This document shows positions 7,698 through 15,191 of a DNA stretch of 19,044 bases, piece by piece. The DNA is from JADFOB01 sp964651325 (GTDB lineage: Bacteria; Planctomycetota; Phycisphaerae; UBA1845): positions 1 to 19,044 of the forward strand of contig CAZYXP010000055.1 in the NCBI GenBank assembly GCA_964651325.1. Reading direction: 5' to 3'. Position 1 is the first letter of the stretch. The number at the start of each line of letters is the position of its first letter. Below the pieces are notes generated by a model. It had not been told where the DNA came from and ran no database searches. It saw only the letters and a program-made list of their open reading frames with translations. A program made the translations under genes and the position numbers.

Positions 7698-8573
7698 GTG
7701 AACACAGCCCAGATCGGCATCATCGGCGGAACGGGATTGGGAGATGCGCTTTCGAGCGAGGCGGACGGGCAGTCCATTCCCGTAGACACACCCTTCGGGA
7801 AACCAAGCACGGATCCACTGCTGACGACGTGGGGTGGAAAACGAATCGCGTTCATCGCGCGGCACGGAGCGGGCCATGTGCTCAACCCCTCGAACGTGCC
7901 CTATCGCGCCAACATTTGGGCCATGAAGAAACTCGGCGTGGAGTGTATCCTTGCCAGCGGTGCTACCGGCAGCCTGCAAGAAGATGTGCACCCCGGCCAC
8001 CTCGTCCTCTGCGACCAGGTGATCGACAAAACGTTTCGGCGCGAGAGCACCTTTTTCGATGAGGGGCTCGTCGCCCACGTGGAACTCGCCGAACCATTTT
8101 GCCCCCATCTGCGCGAAGCCCTGACGCAAGCTGGTGAGCAGGTCGACACGACGGTTCACGCCAGTGGAACCTACGTCTGCATGGAAGGGCCGCAGTTTTC
8201 CACGCGCGCGGAATCCCGAATGCACCGACAATGGGGCGGTGATCTGATCGGCATGACCTGCATGCCCGAAGCGAAGCTCGCGCGGGAGGCTCAGATTTGT
8301 TACGCGCTGATCGCCTTGCCCACCGACTACGATTCGTGGCGACCTCATGAGGGCCATCAGAAACCGGACGAACTCCTCAGCGAGATCATCGGAAACCTCA
8401 AGAAGGCGACCGAAAACGCGATCGCCCTATTGCACAAGACCATTGCAAAGATCGATCCAAGCCGTCGATGCTCATGCCGGTCGGCGCTTAAGCTGGCCGT
8501 ATGGTCCCATAAGAATGCGGTTGCTCACGAAACAAATGAGCGGCTCGCGCTCTTGCTGTCGGGGCAAACTTAA
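7698..8573 (+). CDS. mtnP: S-methyl-5'-thioadenosine phosphorylase
   Basis: The enzyme splits methylthioadenosine with phosphate into adenine and methylthioribose-1-phosphate, the entry to methionine salvage and the removal of a polyamine-synthesis by-product. The 291-residue protein shows the PNP/MTAP fold motifs: IIGGTG (~8-13), phosphate-site RHGAGH (~55-60), PSNVPYRAN (~64-72), ASGATGSL (~86-93), MEGPQFSTRAES (~162-173), and GMTCMPEAKLAREA (~185-197). TDYD at ~209-212 gives the two aspartates typical of 6-aminopurine-specific MTAP; guanine/hypoxanthine phosphorylases have Asn there. The tail carries C-S-C (258-260) within a CxC-RSAL segment, resembling the disulfide-forming CxC tail of archaeal MTAPs. 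The GTG start has AAAGGGA 6 bases upstream. Family and substrate class are well supported. Confidence 0.93.
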   Translation: MNTAQIGIIGGTGLGDALSSEADGQSIPVDTPFGKPSTDPLLTTWGGKRIAFIARHGAGHVLNPSNVPYRANIWAMKKLGVECILASGATGSLQEDVHPGHLVLCDQVIDKTFRRESTFFDEGLVAHVELAEPFCPHLREALTQAGEQVDTTVHASGTYVCMEGPQFSTRAESRMHRQWGGDLIGMTCMPEAKLAREAQICYALIALPTDYDSWRPHEGHQKPDELLSEIIGNLKKATENAIALLHKTIAKIDPSRRCSCRSALKLAVWSHKNAVAHETNERLALLLSGQT

Positions 8574-8653
8574 GGACTCCTGAAGCGAATCGGTGGCGCC
8601 GATCAACATGAGGAGCCCGGCGCCGAATTCTTGTTGATTTGCGAGCGTGTAGC

Positions 8654-11600
8654 ATGTCGCGACCCAAACATCTGCTGGCACCGCCGATAGGTTGCTGCCT
8701 TGGCCTTTGGGCGTGGGCGGCCTGTGCCGCACCGGCCAGCGCCGAGATTCCCAACGGACCTGACCCAAACGCCCAGCCGGCCGGTGTATACCTTAACGAC
8801 AGCTTCGAAGCCACGGACGCCCTGCGCCGGGCCGATCGGCTCGCGCGGCGCGGCGATTGGGCTAAAGCGGCGCAGACGCTTCAACGCGCTGCGGAGACCT
8901 ACGCCGGCCGGCTGACCCAAACCGCGCCGGCCTACTATGTCGATTTGCGCCGTCACATTGCCCATACCATCGCTGCGTGGCCCGACGCCGGGATCGAAGC
9001 CTTTCGTGGCCTGTTTGAGCGCGAGATGGCGGATGCATGGACACGCTTGAATCGATCGCGAGACGTGGCCGACTTGCTGCCATTATTGGACCTTTACTTC
9101 TCAACATCGGGTGCGGTGCCGCTGCTGGACAGAATCAGCGATCTGGCCATCGAATCGGGTGACTTCGCGCTGGCGCGTCGGGTGCTCCGGCGCGGGATCA
9201 CCCGCCACCCCGATCGCAGCAAACACGGTCCCCGGTGGACGGCCATGCTCACGCTGATCGACGCCATGCAGCCAACGTCGCCCGCGGGTGACCAAGCGGA
9301 CAACGACCGAGCCGACCAAGCGGATCACGAAGGCGCTGGCCAGCATGCGATCCGTTGGATGGGCAAAATGGAAACGCTCGAAAGCGCCTTGCGCCAAGTA
9401 CGTGAATCCTTCGCGACGCAACCGTCGTCCCCGGTCGACAGCTCCTGGCCCATCTTCGGCGGTCAAGCGGATCGTACGCGGATTGGCACCACGCACGTCG
9501 ATGAACTCGGCCTGCTTTGGCGCGTCGATCTCATGGCCGAGGGCGATGCCTATTCGCAGCCCCCTTTTTATGACAGCGATACGCTGGATCGCCGGGTTTC
9601 GGGGATGGTCATGCAACCCGTGGTGCAGGGCGGCCTGCTGGTCGTCCAGCATCTGCGCAGGGTGACCGCGTTGAACCTCAACACGGGAGCGGAAGTTTGG
9701 ACATTTCGTGCCGACGCGGGCATTGAGCCGGACCCCGACGAGTTCGATGAGTTCCCCATCGGATGGCATTCGCCAACCATTGACGGCGATCGCGTCTACG
9801 TCACCCTCCCCGGCGACATGGCGCCGTACTACGGATACGAATCCGCACAGAGCCTGACCGAGTTGGCGTGCCTGGATCTACACACCGGACGCCCCATCTG
9901 GCGAACGAATCGACTGACGCAACCAGAGACCTTCAAGGAGCTGCATTTCGATTCGAGCCCGATCATTGACAACGGTCGTATGTACGTCATCGGAAGACGG
10001 CGGCGTTCGTTTGGTTTCGAAGATTGCTACCTCCACTGCTTTCGAACCGCCGACGGGAGTCTCGTCTACCGCACCCACTTGGGCAGCGCCTCGACCGGGT
10101 CGTTCGGTTCCCAGCAGGCGACCGTATCCGTTGCGGCGATGCACGGCGATACCCTCTTTGTTTGCACGAATCTCGGGTCGGTCGCTGCGGTGGCCGCCCA
10201 TACCGGCGCCGTGTTGTGGTTGCGGCTCTATGGTCGCACCGGCGAAGCAAACGCGCACGGTACGAGTTGGAGTTCGACCGACGTGAAGCCCTGGCAATTC
10301 AACCCCATCATGATTCACAAGGGAAAAGTGCTTTGCCTCCCGATTGATGCCGGCCACCTGCTCGTCTACGACGAAGCCCATGGGAAAGAGCTATTCCGCA
10401 CGCCGATCGATTCCATCGGCAAAATGAGAACCATGCTGGGCGTACGCGATGGCGTGTTGTGTGGAAGCGGGGAAGAAACCGCCTGCTTCGACTTGGAACG
10501 ACAGACCCGAATCTGGTCGTCGCCGCTTCCCCGCAATGAAGCGGTACTCGGCCGCGGCCGATGGATTGGCAGCAGCTTGTATGTACCGACATCATCGGGC
10601 CTACACGTGTTCGATGCCGGCGATGGCAGCGTCGCGACGCTTCCGTGGGACCCCGAGGGTCAAGGGGGCAACGTGCTGGGGTTGCCCGATCGCATCATCG
10701 TCGCCTCCGCTAGATATGTATCCGCCTACGTTCAGAAGGATGAGATTTGGGCTCTGGTTCGAAAACGCATGGAGGCCTCGCCAACCGACCCGGCGCCAGC
10801 GCTCGACCTTGCGGAAATCGCCTTTGGCAGTGGCGAGTTTGCCGAGGCCATGGACGCGCTGCAAGAGGCTGTCCGACGAACTGAGGAACGCTCCATCGCC
10901 CCTGATTCAGCCCTCAAGACAAGGCTTTTTACCGACGCGGTTACGTTTGCCAACAAACTGGCCAATCACGACCGGCTGACCAGTGACGATCTTGATAGAC
11001 TGCAAGGCCTCGCCTCCTATTCGGCGGAATCCCAATCGGACCACATCCGGTTTCGAACCTCGTTTTCCAGGCTGTTCTTACAGCTCAAACGACCGGCCCG
11101 CGCCGTGAGGTTATTGCAACAGATCCTGCAGGACACCATGCTTCGCTCGCATCGCCTCAGCGAGCAGCCCGAAGGCGCTCCAACGGCCGGCGCTATGGCT
11201 TACACCCGCATCGAGGAACTCATCGCCCGGCACGGACGCGACATCTACGCCGTGTTTGACCGCCAGGCTAACGAAAAACTGAAAGCGGCGCTGGATCAAC
11301 GCCACACCGACGCGCTCGCTCAACTCGCCAGTGCCTATCCCAACAGCGAGGCGGCGCCGAAGGCTTTGATCGCACGAGGTGATCTTGTCAGCGCCGCCGG
11401 CCAAACCGCGGACGCCGTGGCCACGTACTCAAGCGCCTACCACCGATATCCAAAACAGGTGGATCGTCCGGCGCTGCTGCGTAAGATCGCCGACACCTAC
11501 GAGCGGGCGGGACAATTGGAGCACGCCTATTTGTGGCTCACCAAAGCATCCCGCGAGCACCCCAGCGCCACCGTAGCCCACGATGGGAGGCGTTTGACGT

Positions 11601-12922
11601 TCGCCCAATACCGACGACGGCTGAATCATGTTCGCGTCAACCTCGATCCGTCTCGGCCTCACGTCGCGCTGCCCCTCGAGCACACGTTTACAATCAAACT
11701 AGACGCGCCGGCGCTTCTGCTTTCCCCGCTGTTTCCCAACAAGCCCAACGCCGATTGGTCGCGGTATTTTGTCCAAAGTAGCGACGGCATCCGCGCCTAC
11801 CCGTCGGGAGGCGATCGCCTGCTATGGCCTTCCCCGTTTAAGACTGTGGGAACACCGCGATTGCTAATCGCCTACGCAGATCTAGCGATCTTCGCGACCG
11901 ACGTTCGCATTTTCGCATTACGCCCCGACTCCGGCGAGCCGGTCTGGACGCTCGGGCGCGATGCCGACCTCGGCGACGAGAGTCCGCCCGACTGGGAGGA
12001 CGAAGATCGCTATCGCCGATTTGCATTGGATCATGACCGCTTGATCGTAGGCAAGGAAAATGGAGCCCTGCGCTGTCTGGACATCCGAACTGGAAAAACA
12101 ATTTGGGTACGCACCGAATACCCGCCCGTCGGTAGACGCATCCGCATCCAATCCGATTTTGTTCTGTTCGATTGCCTGCGCGGCGGTGAAACAGCGTTGA
12201 TCTTGCTCGATCTCCATGACGGAAGCGTGATCGACATCATTGATACCGGAAGGACGCGCGGGGTCGAAGAGCTGTTCCTCACCCTGGACAAGCAGATCAT
12301 CCTCGTCACCGCACACGGCGTCAGCGCGTATCAGACCGATCCGGGGCAACTCCGCTGGACCGCCTCGATCGAAAGCCAGTTGCAGCGCGACACGCTCCTG
12401 CTCGACGTCGATGCGCTCTATTTCTCCGACGATGCCCGCAGCATGAAGAAGCTGAGCCTAAACGATGGAAACCTCATCTGGGCGTCCGATAGACTCCTGC
12501 CGCGTGGGCAACAGGGAATCTCCGCCGATCTGCTGGACAGCAACATCATCATGAGCTCCTCTTCCGTGGTGACGGCGATGGACGCAATCACCAAACTCAT
12601 GCTCTGGGAAGCGACCACGCCACAGGATCCACGGTTTCTCGCACGATGGCTTACCGACGCCTATTTCCTCGCGGTCCACATTCCTGATGCCGTTCAGGAT
12701 CGTGACAGCCTGGCTTTCTTCTACGATCACCGCAACGGAAGCGGCATGATCGCCCGAAACGGGGGCAGCCTAAACCTCGGGCGGCTCGATCGCGTCAAGA
12801 CCATCCTCGTCGTTAATGATACGCTGCTTGTCCAAACCGGCGACACCCTCCGCGGCTGGACCCACGCCCCTCTATCCGAACCGCGCCCCACCGAACCGCG
12901 CCCCACCGAACCGCGCCCGTAA
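8654..12922 (+). CDS. Large secreted TPR / PQQ-type beta-propeller repeat protein
   Basis: This 1422-residue protein has no recognised enzymatic activity and probably acts as a periplasmic or envelope scaffold. The ATG at 8654 is chosen because a signal peptide follows at once (MSRPKHLL, hydrophobic Cys/Trp/Ala-rich core, cleavage near ASA|EIP, ~35); a TTG five codons upstream is possible. Helical TPR-like repeats fill ~45-210. A first PQQ-type propeller (~265-695) opens with W-P-I-F-G-G and has blades ending in patterns such as LNTGAEVW, LHTGRPIW, AHTGAVLW and ERQTRIW. A second TPR region spans ~700-1000. A second propeller (~1005-1405) has PDSGEPVW, IRTGKTIW, DPGQLRW and LNDGNLIW. The last 14 residues, EPRPTEPRPTEPRP, are encoded by a 15-bp tandem repeat next to an assembly gap. 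PQQ binding is not implied: many proteins with this repeat bind no cofactor. No Shine-Dalgarno is evident. Confidence 0.85.
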   Translation: MSRPKHLLAPPIGCCLGLWAWAACAAPASAEIPNGPDPNAQPAGVYLNDSFEATDALRRADRLARRGDWAKAAQTLQRAAETYAGRLTQTAPAYYVDLRRHIAHTIAAWPDAGIEAFRGLFEREMADAWTRLNRSRDVADLLPLLDLYFSTSGAVPLLDRISDLAIESGDFALARRVLRRGITRHPDRSKHGPRWTAMLTLIDAMQPTSPAGDQADNDRADQADHEGAGQHAIRWMGKMETLESALRQVRESFATQPSSPVDSSWPIFGGQADRTRIGTTHVDELGLLWRVDLMAEGDAYSQPPFYDSDTLDRRVSGMVMQPVVQGGLLVVQHLRRVTALNLNTGAEVWTFRADAGIEPDPDEFDEFPIGWHSPTIDGDRVYVTLPGDMAPYYGYESAQSLTELACLDLHTGRPIWRTNRLTQPETFKELHFDSSPIIDNGRMYVIGRRRRSFGFEDCYLHCFRTADGSLVYRTHLGSASTGSFGSQQATVSVAAMHGDTLFVCTNLGSVAAVAAHTGAVLWLRLYGRTGEANAHGTSWSSTDVKPWQFNPIMIHKGKVLCLPIDAGHLLVYDEAHGKELFRTPIDSIGKMRTMLGVRDGVLCGSGEETACFDLERQTRIWSSPLPRNEAVLGRGRWIGSSLYVPTSSGLHVFDAGDGSVATLPWDPEGQGGNVLGLPDRIIVASARYVSAYVQKDEIWALVRKRMEASPTDPAPALDLAEIAFGSGEFAEAMDALQEAVRRTEERSIAPDSALKTRLFTDAVTFANKLANHDRLTSDDLDRLQGLASYSAESQSDHIRFRTSFSRLFLQLKRPARAVRLLQQILQDTMLRSHRLSEQPEGAPTAGAMAYTRIEELIARHGRDIYAVFDRQANEKLKAALDQRHTDALAQLASAYPNSEAAPKALIARGDLVSAAGQTADAVATYSSAYHRYPKQVDRPALLRKIADTYERAGQLEHAYLWLTKASREHPSATVAHDGRRLTFAQYRRRLNHVRVNLDPSRPHVALPLEHTFTIKLDAPALLLSPLFPNKPNADWSRYFVQSSDGIRAYPSGGDRLLWPSPFKTVGTPRLLIAYADLAIFATDVRIFALRPDSGEPVWTLGRDADLGDESPPDWEDEDRYRRFALDHDRLIVGKENGALRCLDIRTGKTIWVRTEYPPVGRRIRIQSDFVLFDCLRGGETALILLDLHDGSVIDIIDTGRTRGVEELFLTLDKQIILVTAHGVSAYQTDPGQLRWTASIESQLQRDTLLLDVDALYFSDDARSMKKLSLNDGNLIWASDRLLPRGQQGISADLLDSNIIMSSSSVVTAMDAITKLMLWEATTPQDPRFLARWLTDAYFLAVHIPDAVQDRDSLAFFYDHRNGSGMIARNGGSLNLGRLDRVKTILVVNDTLLVQTGDTLRGWTHAPLSEPRPTEPRPTEPRP

Positions 12923-13100
12923 GGAAGCGGCCGAGTCGCTACAACNNNNNNNNNNNNNNNNNNNNNNNNNNNNNNNNNNNNNNNNNNNNNNNNNNNNNNN
13001 NNNNNNNNNNNNNNNNNNNNNNNNNNNNNNNNNNNNNNNNNNNNNCCGAACCGCGCCCCACCGAACCGCGCCCGTAAGGAAGCGGCCGAGTCGCTACAAC
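12876..13100. repeat. 15-bp tandem repeat in a dispersed GC-rich element, interrupted by a gap
   Basis: The left side holds three units of CCGAACCGCGCCCCA (12876-12890, 12891-12905, and a 13-base partial at 12906-12918), followed by a 27-base tail (12919-12945). After the N run, 13046-13100 repeats one full unit, the 13-base partial and the same 27-base tail. The two flanks are identical over 55 bases. Read on the minus strand the core gives the peptide PLPYGRGSV, which I recall as a common shadow peptide from a dispersed repeat in planctomycete and acidobacterial genomes. The element lies between convergent genes and supplies the stop codons of both. Confidence 0.85.
12946..13045. other. Assembly gap (100 N)
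   Basis: Exactly 100 unknown bases, the conventional filler for a gap of unknown size, lie between two copies of the same 55-base sequence. The real distance may be zero or negative (an unmerged overlap), or may hold further repeat copies. Confidence 0.98.
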
Positions 13101-14878
13101 TCCACCCCCCTGCGACCCTCCGTTTGCCTCCGGCAGTACGAAGCCAGGGCTTGCCGCAATGGCACATGCTTCATCAAGCGATGAACGTAGGGCCGTTCCT
13201 GTGCCTCGCTTTTGGCACGCATCAAAGAAACCAATGCCCTCTTCTGAGGTCCGGTCCAGCACGCAAGCTCGCCCACCAACGCCACCGTCGGTGCGAGCCG
13301 CTCAAACCCAAGGGCCTGAGCGCGGGGCCAATCCTGCCGGTCGCCAGCGTCCAGCGCGTCGGCTACCTCCGCCGCGATGCCGCGAGCCTGCGCGACGCGA
13401 TCCGTACCCGGGCTGTCCGCCATGGCGGCCGTGGCACCGCGCGCGCATGTTTCAAGCCATCGCTCGTCGAAAAAGTCCCCCTTCTTCGCGCCGGCGAGCG
13501 TCAAGTGCAGATCGCTCTTGGCCAACTGCCGCAACGTCGAAGCGTCGGTTCGAGCACCACGCCGGCTCCGCAGGTTCTCGAATTCCGCCAGCGCCAACGT
13601 CGCCGCGCCCGGATCGACGGGGCGAAACCCCAATTTGTAGTAGAACCAAAACGCGCCGCTGCGAATCGCTTCTGGGTTGTCGCGACCGAACTGATACGGA
13701 TTGGCGACAAAACGAGTTGTGCCGAACAGCGTGCGAAACGCACGTAGCGTTTGGCCAAACAGGTAGGCCGCTTCGCTTCCTCGATACTCGGCAAAAAAAT
13801 GGGCCCCCGTGTTGGCCTGCCCAAACAGAGGGCTTGCGCCACCGTAGCCGACCGGGACCCCGTTGGCGAGGATTACATAACCGTAGTTGCCCTCGACATG
13901 CAGCCTATACTGCGGCAAAACGCCCAACACCAAGACGTGCGTACCGGCACCGAGGGGGGCGAGGTACACCTCTTCGGGATTCGCGCAAGACATCGAGAAC
14001 ACCTCTCGCTGTCGCGCGGCCAGCGCGACAAGGGCAAGTTCTATCATCGCGCGGGCTTCGCGGCCTTGGAGTCGCTTTATCCCGCGAAGCGGTCGGGCGA
14101 TCTCGCGCCGCGGATGGGCCACGGCCTGGCGCAAGCCCGCAACGCGGTACACGGGGCGAGGCCATGCCATGGCATTGCCGCCAATGGACGCTGCCCCGCG
14201 CAATGACCAATCAAGCGGGATCGCGGCTTCGTCATAAAGCGATTCCGCCACATCGCGCAGGGGCCTGGCCGCTCGAATCTCGCGCATCAGCCAGGCCATG
14301 TCAGAAATGCCGCGGTTGCCCTTGGCGAGCTTCACCCATTGTTCGGTGGAGATATCCCCGTTGTCGAAAACTTGCTGCTCCGCATTGACGATCAGATGAA
14401 TGAGCACCGAGTCTAGTCGCTCGGGAGACTCGTACGCCTCCCAGTCGATCTCCATCGAGTCGGGGAATCGATGCGTCAAAAGACGGGCCGTGTGGTACGA
14501 GAATTCGTAGCAGAGCCTCGTGCCATCGATGCCGGAATCGGCCAATGCGAACCGCTGCTTGCTGCTGAGTGAATCGACGCGCTGCGCGAATGTCGCCAAC
14601 GAATCGGTCGCAAGGCGCAAGACCGTCGCGTTGTCGGGGAAGGCCCTCAAGAAACAGAGCAACTCGTGCAACCGCTTCAGCAGGCTTGCCGAGGCTATTT
14701 TCCGTTGGGCGAGCTCAGTCAGCAACTGCGCTTTGGCAATGGCCTGGCCCCGATCGTATTGGTTGCGAATTGTGTGAAGTTGTTGGATCAGATCGCGCGT
14801 GCGGCGACGTCCGGCGGCTTGATCCTCCGATGATCGAGCGGATCGCTCCTTGCTTTTCTTGGCGCTCTTGTGTTGCAT
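13094..14878 (-). CDS. Uncharacterised protein with a GNAT-acetyltransferase-like segment
   Basis: I do not recognise this 594-residue protein as a named family. The first ~40 residues are basic and polar, with no signal peptide. Residues ~45-290 are mainly helical. The segment ~300-420 looks like a GNAT N-acyltransferase fold: strands with Y-G-Y-V-I-L-A-N-G-V-P-V-G-Y-G, then an E-Y-R-G-S-E-A-A-Y-L-F helix start where the acetyl-CoA loop would lie, then G-A-F-W-F-Y-Y-K-L-G-F-R-P, which closely matches the GNAT motif B pattern. The usual Q/R-x-x-G-x-G/A loop is not clear, so acetyl-CoA binding is uncertain. The C-terminal third is helical and basic. The minus strand is preferred over an overlapping 409-codon plus-strand frame that is Arg/Pro-rich and featureless. 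The ATG lacks a Shine-Dalgarno. The stop codon lies inside the dispersed repeat. Confidence 0.7.
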   Translation of the reverse strand: MQHKSAKKSKERSARSSEDQAAGRRRTRDLIQQLHTIRNQYDRGQAIAKAQLLTELAQRKIASASLLKRLHELLCFLRAFPDNATVLRLATDSLATFAQRVDSLSSKQRFALADSGIDGTRLCYEFSYHTARLLTHRFPDSMEIDWEAYESPERLDSVLIHLIVNAEQQVFDNGDISTEQWVKLAKGNRGISDMAWLMREIRAARPLRDVAESLYDEAAIPLDWSLRGAASIGGNAMAWPRPVYRVAGLRQAVAHPRREIARPLRGIKRLQGREARAMIELALVALAARQREVFSMSCANPEEVYLAPLGAGTHVLVLGVLPQYRLHVEGNYGYVILANGVPVGYGGASPLFGQANTGAHFFAEYRGSEAAYLFGQTLRAFRTLFGTTRFVANPYQFGRDNPEAIRSGAFWFYYKLGFRPVDPGAATLALAEFENLRSRRGARTDASTLRQLAKSDLHLTLAGAKKGDFFDERWLETCARGATAAMADSPGTDRVAQARGIAAEVADALDAGDRQDWPRAQALGFERLAPTVALVGELACWTGPQKRALVSLMRAKSEAQERPYVHRLMKHVPLRQALASYCRRQTEGRRGVEL

Positions 14879-14953
14879 GAATGTGTACTAACGTGGTCCC
14901 AGTCCGCGTGCAAGATAGGTATTTCACCGGGTAACGAGGCCGAAGGAGGTGGA

Positions 14954-15060
14954 TTAACCCATAGAGGCCACAGTGAACACAGAGGCTAGCGGCGCGGCGC
15001 CTGCGAACGACAACCGCAGAATCGCTCCGTGCGCTCTGTGACTCAAGAATCTCCGTGGCC
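14954..15060. repeat. Imperfect long inverted repeat of the 'CACAGAG' type
   Basis: The left arm at 14954-14984 contains CCACAGTGAACACAGAG. The right arm at 15033-15060 (GCTCTGTGACTCAAG, then ATCTCCGTGGCC) is its imperfect reverse complement. They flank a GC-rich centre. This resembles the widespread noncoding repeats that begin with CCACAGAG...ACACAGAG and end with CTCTGTG...CTCTGTGG. It fills the middle of the 313-base gene-free region 14879-15191. The rest of that region shows no convincing ORF, tRNA or strong promoter; AAAGG at 15175-15179 is the only likely ribosome signal for the next gene. Confidence 0.55.
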
Positions 15061-15191
15061 AGCGAATTGTTCACCGCGGCCGATTGGGCGATCGAGGTGG
15101 GAGACACGCTTCGCAGAGCTTAGCCCAGTCGGCCCATTCGCCATCGCAAGAACATTCAGGTACGATTTCGTTTCAAAGGTGGGTGCTCGTC

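Noticed and set aside
7647..8357. 236-codon minus-strand open frame over mtnP
   Set aside because: Antisense shadow of a clearly conserved gene; no family features.
8602..8638. Inverted repeat ATCAACA / TGTTGAT between mtnP and the propeller gene, as a terminator
   Set aside because: Seven-base arms around a 23-base loop with only three Ts after it; too weak to call.
8639..8653. TTG start five codons upstream for the propeller gene
   Set aside because: No ribosome site for either; the ATG gives a standard signal-peptide start.
9101..9769. 222-codon minus-strand open frame inside the propeller gene
   Set aside because: Antisense shadow with no recognisable motif.
12876..13100. Possible CRISPR array at the 15-bp repeats
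   Set aside because: Units are directly adjacent with no spacers, and no cas gene is present.
12727..13262. Open frames running through the N gap on both strands
   Set aside because: They are open only because N codons are read as X; the flanks are repeat sequence.
13159..14388. 409-codon plus-strand open frame opposite the 594-residue gene
   Set aside because: Arg/Pro/Ser-rich with no motif; the minus-strand frame is longer and shows a coherent GNAT-like segment.
15084..15191. 36-codon upstream extension of the first M14-fold gene
   Set aside because: It would bury the signal peptide and has no ribosome site; ATG 15192 is better.
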